45,827 nt of DNA from JAYFRE01 sp034926235 (GCA_034926235.1 JAYFRE010000051.1:1-45827), one strand, 5' to 3'; positions 1 through 7,590 are shown, counted from the first letter of the stretch. The notes: generated by a model not told the origin, from the letters alone. Program-made: numbers and translations.

Positions 1-139
1 CATCGAGCGCATGTTTAATAGGCTCAAGCAGTTCCGACGCATCGCCACCCGCTACGACAAGACCGCCAAATCCTTCCTCGGTTTCCTGCATCTTGCCGCC
101 GCCAAGCTCTGGCTACCGGCCTTTGTCAACAGGACCTAG
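1..139 (+). pseudogene. IS5-family transposase, C-terminal end only
   Basis: The frame starting at base 2 reads IERMFNRLKQFRRIATRYD and ends at a TAG at 137-139. This matches the last part of the DDE transposase of IS5-type elements, where the final catalytic glutamate sits in the I-E-R-x-F motif and is followed by the conserved K-x-x-R-R-I-A-T-R-Y-D stretch. The rest of the gene lies left of the window, so I cannot tell whether the element is intact. It borders the AT-richer aldehyde-detoxification block and suggests that insertion-sequence activity helped to assemble this end. The family call is firm. The exact IS name cannot be given. Confidence 0.8.
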
Positions 140-575
140 TCGCCTACTCCCGCTCTGCAGCTATCGGAAAATCCGAAAAGCGCTTTTTAAATCCAATCCG
201 CCTTAATCTTGAACAAATGGCTGAGGTCTTTGTACACAGCCAATAGTACCTCTAAAATCATTATGGATTATACCGCAAGGGTCAAGCGGCGAATATGGCG
301 CAGCGCCGCCAGCAATCGAGCCGCAACGTGCGCGCCGATTTGACCATGACGACGCCTTATGACGATCAGCGGGAACACCGCCACGGTTTCCGATGTGCAA
401 AAGATTCGCTACCTACGCAGCCCTTGTCCGCGCAGTAAAAATGGGCCACACGCTCGCGGATGAAATCGAATTCAATCGCTCCCACCGCAGATGTTCCAGC
501 GAAACCAGCGACTTAACCGTCACCCTTTCCAGTTCCGTCTGCTGGAGCGCTCCGTTCTTAAGCATGCCCATTGAA
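140..575. other. Intergenic stretch without a supported gene
   Basis: This stretch lies between the transposase end and the nitroreductase terminator. Short open frames exist on both strands (about 203-400 and 393-635), but none has a convincing ribosome-binding site, a recognisable motif or a plausible length. It may hold the outer end of the insertion sequence and decayed DNA. I could not identify the element's terminal inverted repeat with confidence. Confidence 0.5.
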
Positions 576-603
576 TCAAAAGCCCCCGCTTTTGGCGAGG
601 GCT
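576..603 (-). terminator. Probable terminator of the nitroreductase gene
   Basis: The arms AGCCCCCGC (581-589) and GCGAGGGCT (595-603) form a hairpin with one mismatch and a 5-base loop. Read on the minus strand, the hairpin is followed by TTTT, and it begins about 20 bases after the nitroreductase stop codon. This is what is expected of an intrinsic terminator. Confidence 0.6.
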
Positions 604-621
604 TTGCCGGCAACCTGGATA

Positions 622-1425
622 TCACCTTGTCGTGAGATTTATTTTTTTTCTGGGGGGCAGGGCGTGTGGCCGCAGCCTGGAGACGCCGAAAAACTGCCCG
701 CCGACAATCACCTCATCCTCTCCAACACCGAGAACCTTTTGAAGGGGGGCGTATTTCACGCCCATCGAGGTAAAATATCCCGCCCAGCAGCAGCCGACCC
801 CATGGGCCAGGGCATGCAATTCAAAATGGGTGAGGGCCACAGCGCCATCTTCCCTTCCCCATGGCCAGTCTTTCGGGGCCACGGCAATCATCAACTGGGG
901 AGCCCCCCGAAAATAGACATCCGTACCGGAGCGCCATGCTGCGACCGTGGAAAGAAGATAGGCATTATCAGGAGCCAGTACTTCTATCCCTTGAGCGACA
1001 AGATCGCCGACTTTTTTGATGGTTTCACGGGAGTTGATCAATATCCATCGTAATGGCTGCGTATTTGCTGCACTGGGCGCATAACGCACCCCTTCCATAA
1101 TTGCATCAATTGTGGATTGGGGGACGGGTTGCTTGCGATATTGACGGATGGAGCGTCGGCTCAGCAAAAAAGCCGTAAGCTGCTCCTCGGGCGGCTTTTT
1201 AGCCAAATCCGGCGCAGGCGTATCCGCAGCGGCGACACCTTCCAACGAACAGGCCCCATGAGGACAGAAGGCGATGCATTGCCCGCAGGAAATACATCGT
1301 GCGGCTCCTTCCGGGGTATTCTCAGGGAATTTGTCACCGTTCAGACGTAACGCAGCGACAGGACAAACACTGACGCAAATGCCATCTCTTTTACATTTTT
1401 GTGTGTCTACAAGAAAAGCAGGCAT
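622..1425 (-). CDS. Nitroreductase with N-terminal two-cluster ferredoxin domain
   Basis: This 267-residue fusion has a ferredoxin-like domain (about 1-60) followed by an FMN-dependent nitroreductase domain (about 85-255). The second cluster motif is complete, with C44, C47, C50 and C54 followed by P. The first motif has C11, C17 and C21-P but Asp14 where the second Cys would be, a variant common in this subfamily. RRSIRQYR at 90-97 is the usual FMN-phosphate contact of nitroreductases. Proteins of this design are thought to pass electrons from the iron-sulfur domain to flavin to reduce nitro or quinone-like compounds, but the substrate is unknown. It lies downstream of the aldehyde dehydrogenase on the same strand with a 258-base gap, so it may have its own promoter. 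I saw no NemR-type operator directly before it. Confidence 0.88.
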   Translation of the reverse strand: MPAFLVDTQKCKRDGICVSVCPVAALRLNGDKFPENTPEGAARCISCGQCIAFCPHGACSLEGVAAADTPAPDLAKKPPEEQLTAFLLSRRSIRQYRKQPVPQSTIDAIMEGVRYAPSAANTQPLRWILINSRETIKKVGDLVAQGIEVLAPDNAYLLSTVAAWRSGTDVYFRGAPQLMIAVAPKDWPWGREDGAVALTHFELHALAHGVGCCWAGYFTSMGVKYAPLQKVLGVGEDEVIVGGQFFGVSRLRPHALPPRKKINLTTR

Positions 1426-1631
1426 AGCATTTTTCCATTGAATATTGTGTTGTTCTTATCTTTCGACGCCATACAAGAAGCATTGCATGCCTTTTTAGGC
1501 ACATAGATGCTGATTGAAGGACGAAAGATGCCAGTATGTGGAAAAGTCAGAGACAAAAAGTCACGCTCCGTATCCCCTTTCAGGCGGGTATAGAACATTC
1601 TGGATTTCGGATGCGCCCCGTTGGCAGATTG

Positions 1632-1667
1632 GGGGCTGTCTCCAGAAGGCCTTTCGGAGACAGCCCC
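1632..1667. other. Perfect 12-bp inverted repeat between ALDH and nitroreductase genes
   Basis: GGGGCTGTCTCC (1632-1643) and GGAGACAGCCCC (1656-1667) are perfect inverted repeats. The 12-base loop is itself partly palindromic (AAGGCCTT). It lies 17 bases after the ALDH stop codon on the minus strand, so a transcript leaving that gene would fold here. There is no T-run on either side, so this is either a non-canonical terminator, an RNA-stabilising or processing hairpin, or a leftover of a small repeat element. Confidence 0.6.
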
Positions 1668-1683
1668 TTACCTCCGCAACAAC

Positions 1684-3078
1684 CTATAAAAACGGCGCAT
1701 CGATATCGACGATGCAAATCAGCTTGTGGTTGACGAACTCCTTGATGCCAAGATCCGTCAGTTCACGCCCAAAACCGGAGCGGCGGATGCCCCCGAAAGG
1801 CAGGTCCGCTTTCGGGGATGTTGGATGGTTGACAAACACCATGCCCGTGGAAATGCGTCCGGCGACTTCAGCGCCGTGCTGAGGGTCGGCCGTAAACACC
1901 GAACCGCCCAGCCCGTAAGGCGAGTCATTGGCGATTTGAATCGCTTCTTCTTCGCTTTTTGCCCGGAAAATCATGGTGACCGGGCCGAAAAACTCCCAGT
2001 AATAGGCCGGATTATCCGGGGTTAGATTGCTGAGAATGGTCGGCTGCACAAAAGCGCCGCGCGACGGCACCTTTGGCCCCATTTCGGTGGCGGTTGCGCC
2101 GTGGGACACGGCCTCACGGATCTTGGCCCGGATTTCATCGGCCGCCGCCTGCGAGGATAATGGCGCCAGCGTCGTGGAGGGATCAAACGGATCGCCCGCT
2201 TTCAATTGGGCCACACCTTCGATGTAACGGCTTAAAAAGGCATCATACACCTCATCCGCCACAATCATCCGCTTGGAAGAGACGCACACCTGGCCGGCGT
2301 TCCAGTGACGCCCGAACACGGCCCAGCTTACGGTTTTGTCGAGCTCCGCATCGGCAAGCACCACGAAGGCGTCAGAGCCGCCAAGCTCCATGGTGGTTTT
2401 TTTCAAGGCTTTGCCGGCCTGAGCCGCGATTATCGCCCCGGCCCCTTCGGAACCGGTCAGAGCCACACCATGGACTCGCGGGTCGTTGATGATCTTTTCA
2501 ACCTGCTGCCGCGTGGCGAAAAGATTGCGGAAAGCCCCGTTCGGCAGGCCGGCGTCGTGCATCAATTGGTCAAAGGCGGCGGCGCATTGCGGCACATTCG
2601 AGGCGTGCTTCAGCAGCATGGTGTTCCCCGCGGCGAGCTGCGGAGCCAGAATGCGCGCGACCTGGTAGAAGGGGAAGTTCCAGGGCTCAACGGCCAGAAT
2701 GATGCCGAGCGGTTCATACACCATTGTCGGCTTGCCCTCGTAAGGGTGCGCGACGCTCAACGCTTCCGGCGCCAACAGCGTTTCCATATGGTTGGCGTAA
2801 TATTCAAAAATGCCGGCGGATATTTCCACCTCGGCCAGACCTTCGGCCGTAATTTTTCCCATTTCCAGCGTCATCAGGTCGGCATAGTCGCCAGCGCGCC
2901 TGCGCAACAGGTCCGCCGCATCTTGCAAAATGACCTTGCGTTCGGAGAAAGGGGTGTCTTTCCATAAAAGAAAGGCATTGTGGGCGTCGTCGAGCGCCTG
3001 ATCCACCTCGCGGTCAGTCGCATCAGGGAAAGTTTTCAGCACTTCGCCGACATACGGATTGGTTGTAGCGTAGGCCAT
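1684..3078 (-). CDS. NAD(P)-dependent succinate-semialdehyde-type aldehyde dehydrogenase
   Basis: This 464-residue member of the aldehyde dehydrogenase superfamily resembles the shorter succinate-semialdehyde dehydrogenases such as E. coli Sad/YneI. It oxidises an aldehyde to the acid with NAD(P)+ in the cytoplasm. The signatures are all present: EPWNFP at about 131-136, the LTGSEGAG nucleotide loop at about 207-214, the general-base Glu231 in MELGGSD and the catalytic Cys265 in GQVCVSSKR. An upstream in-frame TTG would add four residues. The ATG at 3078 is preferred because GGAG lies six bases before it and the protein then begins MAYATTNPY, as in relatives. It follows yqhD by 62 bases and is probably co-transcribed with it, giving a reductive and an oxidative route for the same class of aldehydes. 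The true substrate is inferred only from family resemblance. Confidence 0.92.
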   Translation of the reverse strand: MAYATTNPYVGEVLKTFPDATDREVDQALDDAHNAFLLWKDTPFSERKVILQDAADLLRRRAGDYADLMTLEMGKITAEGLAEVEISAGIFEYYANHMETLLAPEALSVAHPYEGKPTMVYEPLGIILAVEPWNFPFYQVARILAPQLAAGNTMLLKHASNVPQCAAAFDQLMHDAGLPNGAFRNLFATRQQVEKIINDPRVHGVALTGSEGAGAIIAAQAGKALKKTTMELGGSDAFVVLADAELDKTVSWAVFGRHWNAGQVCVSSKRMIVADEVYDAFLSRYIEGVAQLKAGDPFDPSTTLAPLSSQAAADEIRAKIREAVSHGATATEMGPKVPSRGAFVQPTILSNLTPDNPAYYWEFFGPVTMIFRAKSEEEAIQIANDSPYGLGGSVFTADPQHGAEVAGRISTGMVFVNHPTSPKADLPFGGIRRSGFGRELTDLGIKEFVNHKLICIVDIDAPFL

Positions 3079-3140
3079 GGCTTGCTCCAATATTGTCTGA
3101 TATTGCGTTAATGTTGATGAATATTTCGGATTACGCGGAA

Positions 3141-4298
3141 TTATAGGGCCGCCTCCAATATGTGCCGGCTGGCCTCCAAGGTAAGGTCGCCCCTTTCGCC
3201 AAGCGCCGTCATGCCGTGCGCTGCGAGCTGCCCGATAAGGACGTCTACATCCTGCTGCCCAAGACCGTATGCGGGCAGCGTGGTCGGCAAGCCGAGATTT
3301 TCAAAAAACGCCCGCGTCTTTGCGATGGCGGCATCAATCCGTTCTTCTTCATTTCCACTGGTGATGCCCCAGACCCGGGAGGCGTATTGCAGCAGTTTTT
3401 CGCGCTTCGCCGCTCTGCGAACCTGCAAATTGGCCGGCAGCACAATGGCCAGGGTGCGCGCGTGATCAATGCCGTACCGGGCGGTCAGTTCATGGCCGAT
3501 CATGTGGGTTGACCAGTCCTGGGGAACGCCCGCCCCGATCAGTCCGTTGAGCGCCAGGGTCGCCGTCCACATCAGGTTGGCGCAAAGGTCGTAGTTCTGC
3601 CTGTCGGTCATGAGTTTCGGACCGATCTCAATCAGGGTTTGCAGCAGCCCTTCGGAAAATCTGTCCTGAACGCGGGCATCGACCGGATAGGTCAGATACT
3701 GTTCGACAATATGGACAAAGGCATCGACAACGCCGTTGGCCACTTGTTTTTCAGGCAAGGTAAAGGTCTTGGTCGGGTCAAGTATGGAAAATTGCGGAAA
3801 GACATGGGGGCTGATGAAGGGCAGCTTGGTCTGCGTCGCGCTACGGGTTATCACCGCCCCGTTATTCATTTCCGATCCGGTTGCCGGCAAAGTCAGCACG
3901 CTGGCAAAGGGCAGAGCCTGGGTTACGTTGGAGCCCTGCGTTTCCATAATGGACCAGGGGTCGCCCTCAAAATAGGTGGCTGCGGCAATGAATTTTGTGC
4001 CGTCGATAACCGAGCCTCCCCCGACGGCAATCAGAAAATCATTGTTTTCGCGCTTGATCTGCTCAACGGCCCGCATCAGGGTTTCAAAAGTCGGATTGGG
4101 CTCTATGCCGCCGAACTCCTGAACGTCACGGTCTCCAAGGGCCGCGCGGACCTCTGCCAAAGTGCCGTTTTTGCGTGCGCTTTCCCCTCCATACAGCACG
4201 AGCACGCGGGCCTTTGCAGGGACAAGCGCGTCTAGTTGCGCGATGGTGTTTTTGCCGAACACGATGCGGGTCGGGTTATAAAAAATGAAATCGTTCAT
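3141..4298 (-). CDS. yqhD: YqhD-type NADPH-dependent iron/zinc aldehyde reductase
   Basis: This 385-residue iron-containing alcohol dehydrogenase family protein is almost the same length as E. coli YqhD (387). YqhD reduces short-chain and lipid-peroxidation aldehydes with NADPH and protects against acrolein, glyoxal and similar compounds. The nucleotide-binding GGGS lies at 93-96. The four metal ligands appear as Asp192, His196, His265 and His279, each two positions earlier than the known E. coli ligands (194, 198, 267, 281). The ATG at 4298 has AGAGAG upstream and gives the canonical start MNDFIFYNPT. An in-frame TTG 30 bases earlier is less likely. A TAGAC-N5-GTCTA palindrome lies 42 bases upstream, identical in half-sites to the one before the TetR gene, so repression by that regulator is likely. 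Confidence 0.93.
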   Translation of the reverse strand: MNDFIFYNPTRIVFGKNTIAQLDALVPAKARVLVLYGGESARKNGTLAEVRAALGDRDVQEFGGIEPNPTFETLMRAVEQIKRENNDFLIAVGGGSVIDGTKFIAAATYFEGDPWSIMETQGSNVTQALPFASVLTLPATGSEMNNGAVITRSATQTKLPFISPHVFPQFSILDPTKTFTLPEKQVANGVVDAFVHIVEQYLTYPVDARVQDRFSEGLLQTLIEIGPKLMTDRQNYDLCANLMWTATLALNGLIGAGVPQDWSTHMIGHELTARYGIDHARTLAIVLPANLQVRRAAKREKLLQYASRVWGITSGNEEERIDAAIAKTRAFFENLGLPTTLPAYGLGQQDVDVLIGQLAAHGMTALGERGDLTLEASRHILEAAL

Positions 4299-4339
4299 GA
4301 CAGGCTCTCTTTTTGGTGACTGATTCAAGCGTCTTCTAT

Positions 4340-4354
4340 TAGACCGGTCGTCTA
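4340..4354. promoter_or_regulatory. NemR-type operator upstream of yqhD
   Basis: TAGACCGGTCGTCTA consists of perfect half-sites TAGAC and GTCTA around five bases. A near-identical copy lies before the adjacent TetR-family gene, differing at one spacer base. Its place between the regulator's 3' end and the yqhD start makes it the likely operator of the yqhD-ALDH transcript. Confidence 0.78.
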
Positions 4355-4407
4355 TTAAATGGGCATAGATTTAGCTGCCGGCGATGCAGTACAGCGCAAT
4401 AAAGTTC

Positions 4408-5013
4408 TTATTTCTTGGGGGGAATATTGAGAATACGGTAAGTGGCAGCCATAGCCGTTTTCAGCGGTTCGTCATTTCTGGTAATTTTTTCAAGAAGACT
4501 TGCCCCCATCCACAACTCGTACAGGGCCTCGGACAAGAAAAGGGCATCGCCCTCAACAGACAACGAGCCATCAGCGCGCGCTTCTTCTATTGCCTTGGCC
4601 AGGCGCTGCATAATTCTGGCGGTGCCAATCTGCAACGCGCTGCGCATGGCTTCGGACAAATCCGCGACTTCGGCCCCAAGCTTGACCGCCAGGCACTTGC
4701 CCTGAGGGTCGCATCCCGCCTGAGTCCTGAGCCATTTTTCCCAGTAGGCCACCAGGCGCTCCGCGCCGCTTTGCCCAGGCTTTTCCAGTATTGCAGTGAG
4801 TTCCGCCATGTAGTCAGCGAAATACTGCTCAAGCAGGGCTTCTCCAAAGGCATCTTTGGATTTGAAATAATAGTAGAAGGATCCCTTGGGCACACCCGCT
4901 GTGGTCAGAATTTCGGTCAACCCAACGGCTGAAAACCCCTTTCCGCCCATGATGGCCTGACCGGTTTCGAGAATGTGACGCCGAACTTCGGCTGCTGGTG
5001 TGATCGTCTTCAT
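4408..5013 (-). CDS. nemR: NemR-like TetR-family repressor, probable electrophile sensor
   Basis: This 201-residue TetR/AcrR regulator has its helix-turn-helix in residues 10-58, ending in GSFYYYFKSKDAFG, and a C-terminal ligand-sensing domain. It follows E. coli NemR closely along its length (for example KCLAVKLGAEVADLSEAMRS against the corresponding NemR stretch). The residue aligned with NemR Cys106 is present as Cys107, and the lysine aligned with Lys175 is present as Lys176. In E. coli this Cys-Lys pair forms the reversible redox switch that responds to hypochlorite, quinones and methylglyoxal. The gene has its own copy of the TAGAC-N5-GTCTA operator directly upstream and the same site before yqhD, so autoregulation and control of the aldehyde genes are likely. 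The nemA and gloA partners of E. coli are absent here and replaced by yqhD and an ALDH. Confidence 0.85.
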   Translation of the reverse strand: MKTITPAAEVRRHILETGQAIMGGKGFSAVGLTEILTTAGVPKGSFYYYFKSKDAFGEALLEQYFADYMAELTAILEKPGQSGAERLVAYWEKWLRTQAGCDPQGKCLAVKLGAEVADLSEAMRSALQIGTARIMQRLAKAIEEARADGSLSVEGDALFLSEALYELWMGASLLEKITRNDEPLKTAMAATYRILNIPPKK

Positions 5014-5034
5014 GGGGCATGATATAGTTTATAG

Positions 5035-5049
5035 TAGACCGGTTGTCTA
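5035..5049. promoter_or_regulatory. NemR-type operator upstream of the TetR gene
   Basis: TAGACCGGTTGTCTA has the same half-sites as the copy at 4340-4354. On the minus strand a TATAAA -10-like box (5028-5033) follows it at once, and TTACCT lies at a -35 distance (18-base spacer). A bound repressor would therefore sit between -35 and -10, consistent with autorepression. Confidence 0.75.
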
Positions 5050-5212
5050 GTAGGTAATTGAGTTCAATCTGGGCCATGTCCTATTCCTGAGCGCGGCCCC
5101 ATTGTTCGGACGGTTTGACGGCAAAAATAAGCTCATCCCGGATGGTGCTACGCTGCCATTTCGGTGCCAGCACCGATGGACGTCCTGCCAGCGCCGAATG
5201 GGGGCCTGGGCA

Positions 5213-5557
5213 TTATAGCGGCCGATCCACCACTTTCCCCTGCAACAGGAGCGTTTCCAGGGCCACCTGGCGGACAAAGCCTCCGCCGAGACGTCCTTTC
5301 CGACTCCCGAAGTTCCGGCCTTCCCCCAGCCGTCTGCGCACGTTCTCGGCGACTGCCTGGGCTGTGAGGATCTGCTCTTCGTCTCCGAGACGCTAAACCG
5401 CATCGGCCAGCCTCCGCACCCGGCCGCGCACAGTGGCCAACCGCCGCTTCAGCGCCCGGCGTTTCGCATGCTCGGCCTTGATCTCGGCCCAGGCCGGGCG
5501 CAATGCCGGCAGAACCGCACGAAACCCCGTAAGGTCGAGGCGTTCCGCGCGCGTCAT
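5213..5557 (-). pseudogene. Unrecognised short gene broken by an in-frame stop
   Basis: An ATG at 5557, preceded by a purine-rich GGCGGGAC, opens a basic frame (MTRAERLDLTGFRAVL) that stops at a TAG (5393-5395). The same frame then continues in protein-like sequence (RLGDEEQILTAQAVAENV) to a TAA at 5213-5215. Together it would be about 114 residues with one internal stop. This looks like a decayed small gene or a fragment of a mobile-element or plasmid protein. I do not recognise the family. The frame could also be chance in GC-rich DNA. Confidence 0.3.
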
Positions 5558-5763
5558 CGTCCCGCCTTCGGAGGGTGTGGACCATGGCAGGCAAAAAGGA
5601 CGAGCCAATCCGTGCGGAAAACAAACATGTTTTCCGTTGGCCATGGCGGCCTTTTCGCTATCTATATCTTTGAAATATCCACGCATCCCCACGCAAAGCT
5701 TGGCCTTGCGGTTCCAGTCCGTCTTCTAGACGTCAAAGACGATAAAGATTCTGTCGGGGAAAT

Positions 5764-5839
5764 TGGTGGAGCCGAGGAGGATCGAACTCCTGACCTACGC
5801 ATTGCGAACGCGTCGCTCTCCCAGCTGAGCTACGGCCCC
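5764..5839 (-). tRNA. tRNA-Ala, anticodon CGC
   Basis: The minus-strand sequence folds as a cloverleaf. The acceptor stem GGGGCCG pairs with CGGCTCC, the D arm is GCTC/GAGC, and the anticodon stem ACGCG/TGCGT carries loop TTCGCAA, giving anticodon CGC (reads the Ala codon GCG). The T arm is AGGAG-TTCGATC-CTCCT. The 3' CCA is encoded after discriminator A. The length is 76 bases. Confidence 0.96.
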
Positions 5840-5857
5840 ACATCGCTGAGGAGGCGG

Positions 5858-5886
5858 ATAATGTGAGAAGCATCCTCGGCTGTCAA
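5858..5886 (-). promoter_or_regulatory. Sigma-70-type promoter of tRNA-Ala
   Basis: On the minus strand, a perfect TTGACA -35 box (5881-5886) is followed after 17 bases by CATTAT (5858-5863), 18 bases before the first tRNA base. Spacing and position fit a housekeeping promoter. Confidence 0.7.
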
Positions 5887-5968
5887 GCACTTGAAGCAAG
5901 GCTTCCGCATCATCGCGCTTTTTTTTCGATAGCAACGGGACGGAAAAAATTCCATCTCGCCCGGACAC

Positions 5969-6027
5969 AAAAACGGCGCCGTGGACCCTCTTCCCTGAAA
6001 GGGATCGAGGGTCGCTACCGGCGCCGT
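5969..6027 (-). terminator. Terminator of the cold-shock gene
   Basis: The arms ACGGCGCCG (5973-5981) and CGGCGCCGT (6019-6027) enclose a further partly paired region (GACCCTC/GAGGGTC). On the minus strand the stem is followed by TTTTT. It starts about 24 bases after the csp stop codon. Confidence 0.8.
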
Positions 6028-6050
6028 TCGTCGCTTGATCGCAGCGGAGC

Positions 6051-6260
6051 TTACAGCGCCTTCAGATTGACGGCCGCCGTCTTGCCCTTGCGGGGATCGC
6101 GCTCTTCTTCAAAAGAAATCTTCTGGCCATCTTTGAGGCCATTCAATCCGGCGCGCTCAACCGCCGAAATATGCACGAACACGTCCGCACCGCCGTTGTC
6201 CGGCTGAATGAAGCCGTAACCCTTGGTGCTATTGAACCACTTAACAGTGCCAGTCGGCAT
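6051..6260 (-). CDS. CspA-family cold-shock protein
   Basis: This 69-residue single cold-shock domain protein is the typical length. It binds single-stranded RNA and DNA and melts RNA secondary structure. The RNP1-like GYGFIQPD and RNP2-like DVFVHISA motifs are both present after MPTGTVKWFN. The ATG at 6260 is chosen because GGAG lies eight bases before it and the protein then has the family start. A longer in-frame extension upstream is not expected. The gene stands alone, with a terminator just after it and a long AT-rich upstream region that may form the cold-responsive 5' leader usual for csp genes. Whether it is cold-induced cannot be told. Confidence 0.96.
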   Translation of the reverse strand: MPTGTVKWFNSTKGYGFIQPDNGGADVFVHISAVERAGLNGLKDGQKISFEEERDPRKGKTAAVNLKAL

Positions 6261-6651
6261 GTGTTTCTCCAAAGTTCTAGTCATCGCCGCACCGATGTGA
6301 GGCGTATCAAATGCCGGACGAGCGTATAGGCTTCCCAGAGGCAGGTTGACCTTCAACCTTTCGCAGGGCTTTAACAAAAACACAAGCAAAAAAAATTCCG
6401 ACAACCTTTTCTCCAAGCCCTCCACCAAATAGGCTTATATCCGAAAAAGATGAAAAACGCACAGCTACGCCCTTTGATTTAATGGATAATCCAGCCTTTT
6501 TAACGCCTGAATGACGCTTGCGCCGCGGAAAACCATCGGAACGCCCCGGGACGGATCTATCCAAATCCCCTAAAAATCTTGGCGCTATTCATCCGCTTCT
6601 TGCAGAATCTCGATTGATTTCGCTCCGATTCTCGGCGCTATCTAGAATCCC
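6261..6651. other. Long AT-rich intergenic region between csp and the EamA gene
   Basis: About 390 bases lie between divergent genes. The part next to csp has several A/T runs (for example the eight-A run near 6389-6396) and probably includes the csp promoter and leader. I see no supported coding sequence. The short frames here are overlaps or upstream extensions of the csp frame. No promoter could be fixed with confidence. Confidence 0.5.
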
Positions 6652-7554
6652 ATGCCGCACGCTACGATCCCCCCGCTTCAAACAGTTCCCCCGAACCGCA
6701 CCGTCACAGGCATCGTCTCGATGCTGATCGGCATCAGCTTCCTGTCAACGATGGGGGTGCTGGCCAAGCTGGCCACCGAAACCGTTTCGCTGGCCGAAGT
6801 GGTTTTCTTCCGCAACGCCTTCGGGATGCTGGCTCCCTTTTTGATCATCGCTTCACGCGGGCGCTGGGAATTATTAATGACCCGCCGCCTGCCCGGGCAC
6901 ATCACCCGCGCCACCATCGGCGTTACCGCCATGGTCTTGACCTTCTGGGCGCTGCATCTCTTGCCCCTGCCCGACGCCACCGCCCTGTCCTTCACCTCGC
7001 CCTTGTTCCTGACCGCCCTGTCCTGGCCGGTTCTGGGCGAGAAAGTGGGGCCGCATCGCTGGGGCGCGGTCATCGTCGGGTTCCTGGGCGTATTGATCCT
7101 GGCCCGTCCTTCGGGCGACATCATCAATGCCGGATTCCTCGTCGCCATCTCGGCCGCTTTCGCCACCGCGATGGCCGGCTTGATGCTGCGCCAATTGGGG
7201 CGGACCGAATCGGCGGCGACGACGGCGTTCTATTTCGCGCTGTTCGCCACGCTTTATTCCCTGCTGCCGCTCCCCTTTTTCTGGAGCACGCCGTCCTGGA
7301 AGGAACTGGCGCTTCTGATCGGTATGGGATCGATCGGCGGGCTGGGGCAGCATTTCATGACCCGCGCCTATGCGATGGCTCCGGCGGCGGTGGTCGGCCC
7401 CTTTACCTATATCAGCATCGTCTGGGCCTGCCTGTTCGGCTGGCTGATCTGGAACGACACGCCGGACGTCTATGTGCTGACCGGCACCAGTATCGTCATC
7501 GCCAGCGGTCTTTACATCCTCTACCGCGAGACCCGGAAGCGCCGCAGCGTCTGA
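6652..7554 (+). CDS. EamA/DMT-superfamily inner-membrane transporter
   Basis: This 300-residue, strongly hydrophobic protein has about ten predicted membrane segments in two similar halves, as expected of the drug/metabolite transporter superfamily (the RhaT/YdcZ/EamA type). The first half includes GISFLSTMGVLAKLA and VFFRNAFGML. The conserved ALSFTSPLFLTALS and the second-half GPFTYISIVWACLFGWL are typical of EamA proteins. It ends in a basic cytoplasmic tail (RETRKRRS). Such carriers export or import small metabolites or drugs across the inner membrane, and the substrate cannot be inferred. It stands alone, with a terminator just after its stop codon. Confidence 0.9.
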   Translation: MPHATIPPLQTVPPNRTVTGIVSMLIGISFLSTMGVLAKLATETVSLAEVVFFRNAFGMLAPFLIIASRGRWELLMTRRLPGHITRATIGVTAMVLTFWALHLLPLPDATALSFTSPLFLTALSWPVLGEKVGPHRWGAVIVGFLGVLILARPSGDIINAGFLVAISAAFATAMAGLMLRQLGRTESAATTAFYFALFATLYSLLPLPFFWSTPSWKELALLIGMGSIGGLGQHFMTRAYAMAPAAVVGPFTYISIVWACLFGWLIWNDTPDVYVLTGTSIVIASGLYILYRETRKRRSV

Positions 7555-7555
7555 A

Positions 7556-7590
7556 GCCGGGCAGCAGGACCATCACGGCCCGCTTTTTTT
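7556..7590 (+). terminator. Terminator after the EamA gene
   Basis: An imperfect GC-rich hairpin (GCCGGGC with GGCCCGC) is followed by seven T residues (7584-7590), starting just after the stop codon of the transporter gene. Confidence 0.65.

Noticed and set aside
203..635. Small overlapping frames on both strands near the left end
   Set aside because: They lack ribosome-binding sites and any family motif, and they overlap one another. They probably reflect decayed insertion-sequence flank.
2305..2967. 220-codon plus-strand frame inside the aldehyde dehydrogenase gene
   Set aside because: The ALDH frame carries the catalytic motifs. The opposite frame has none.
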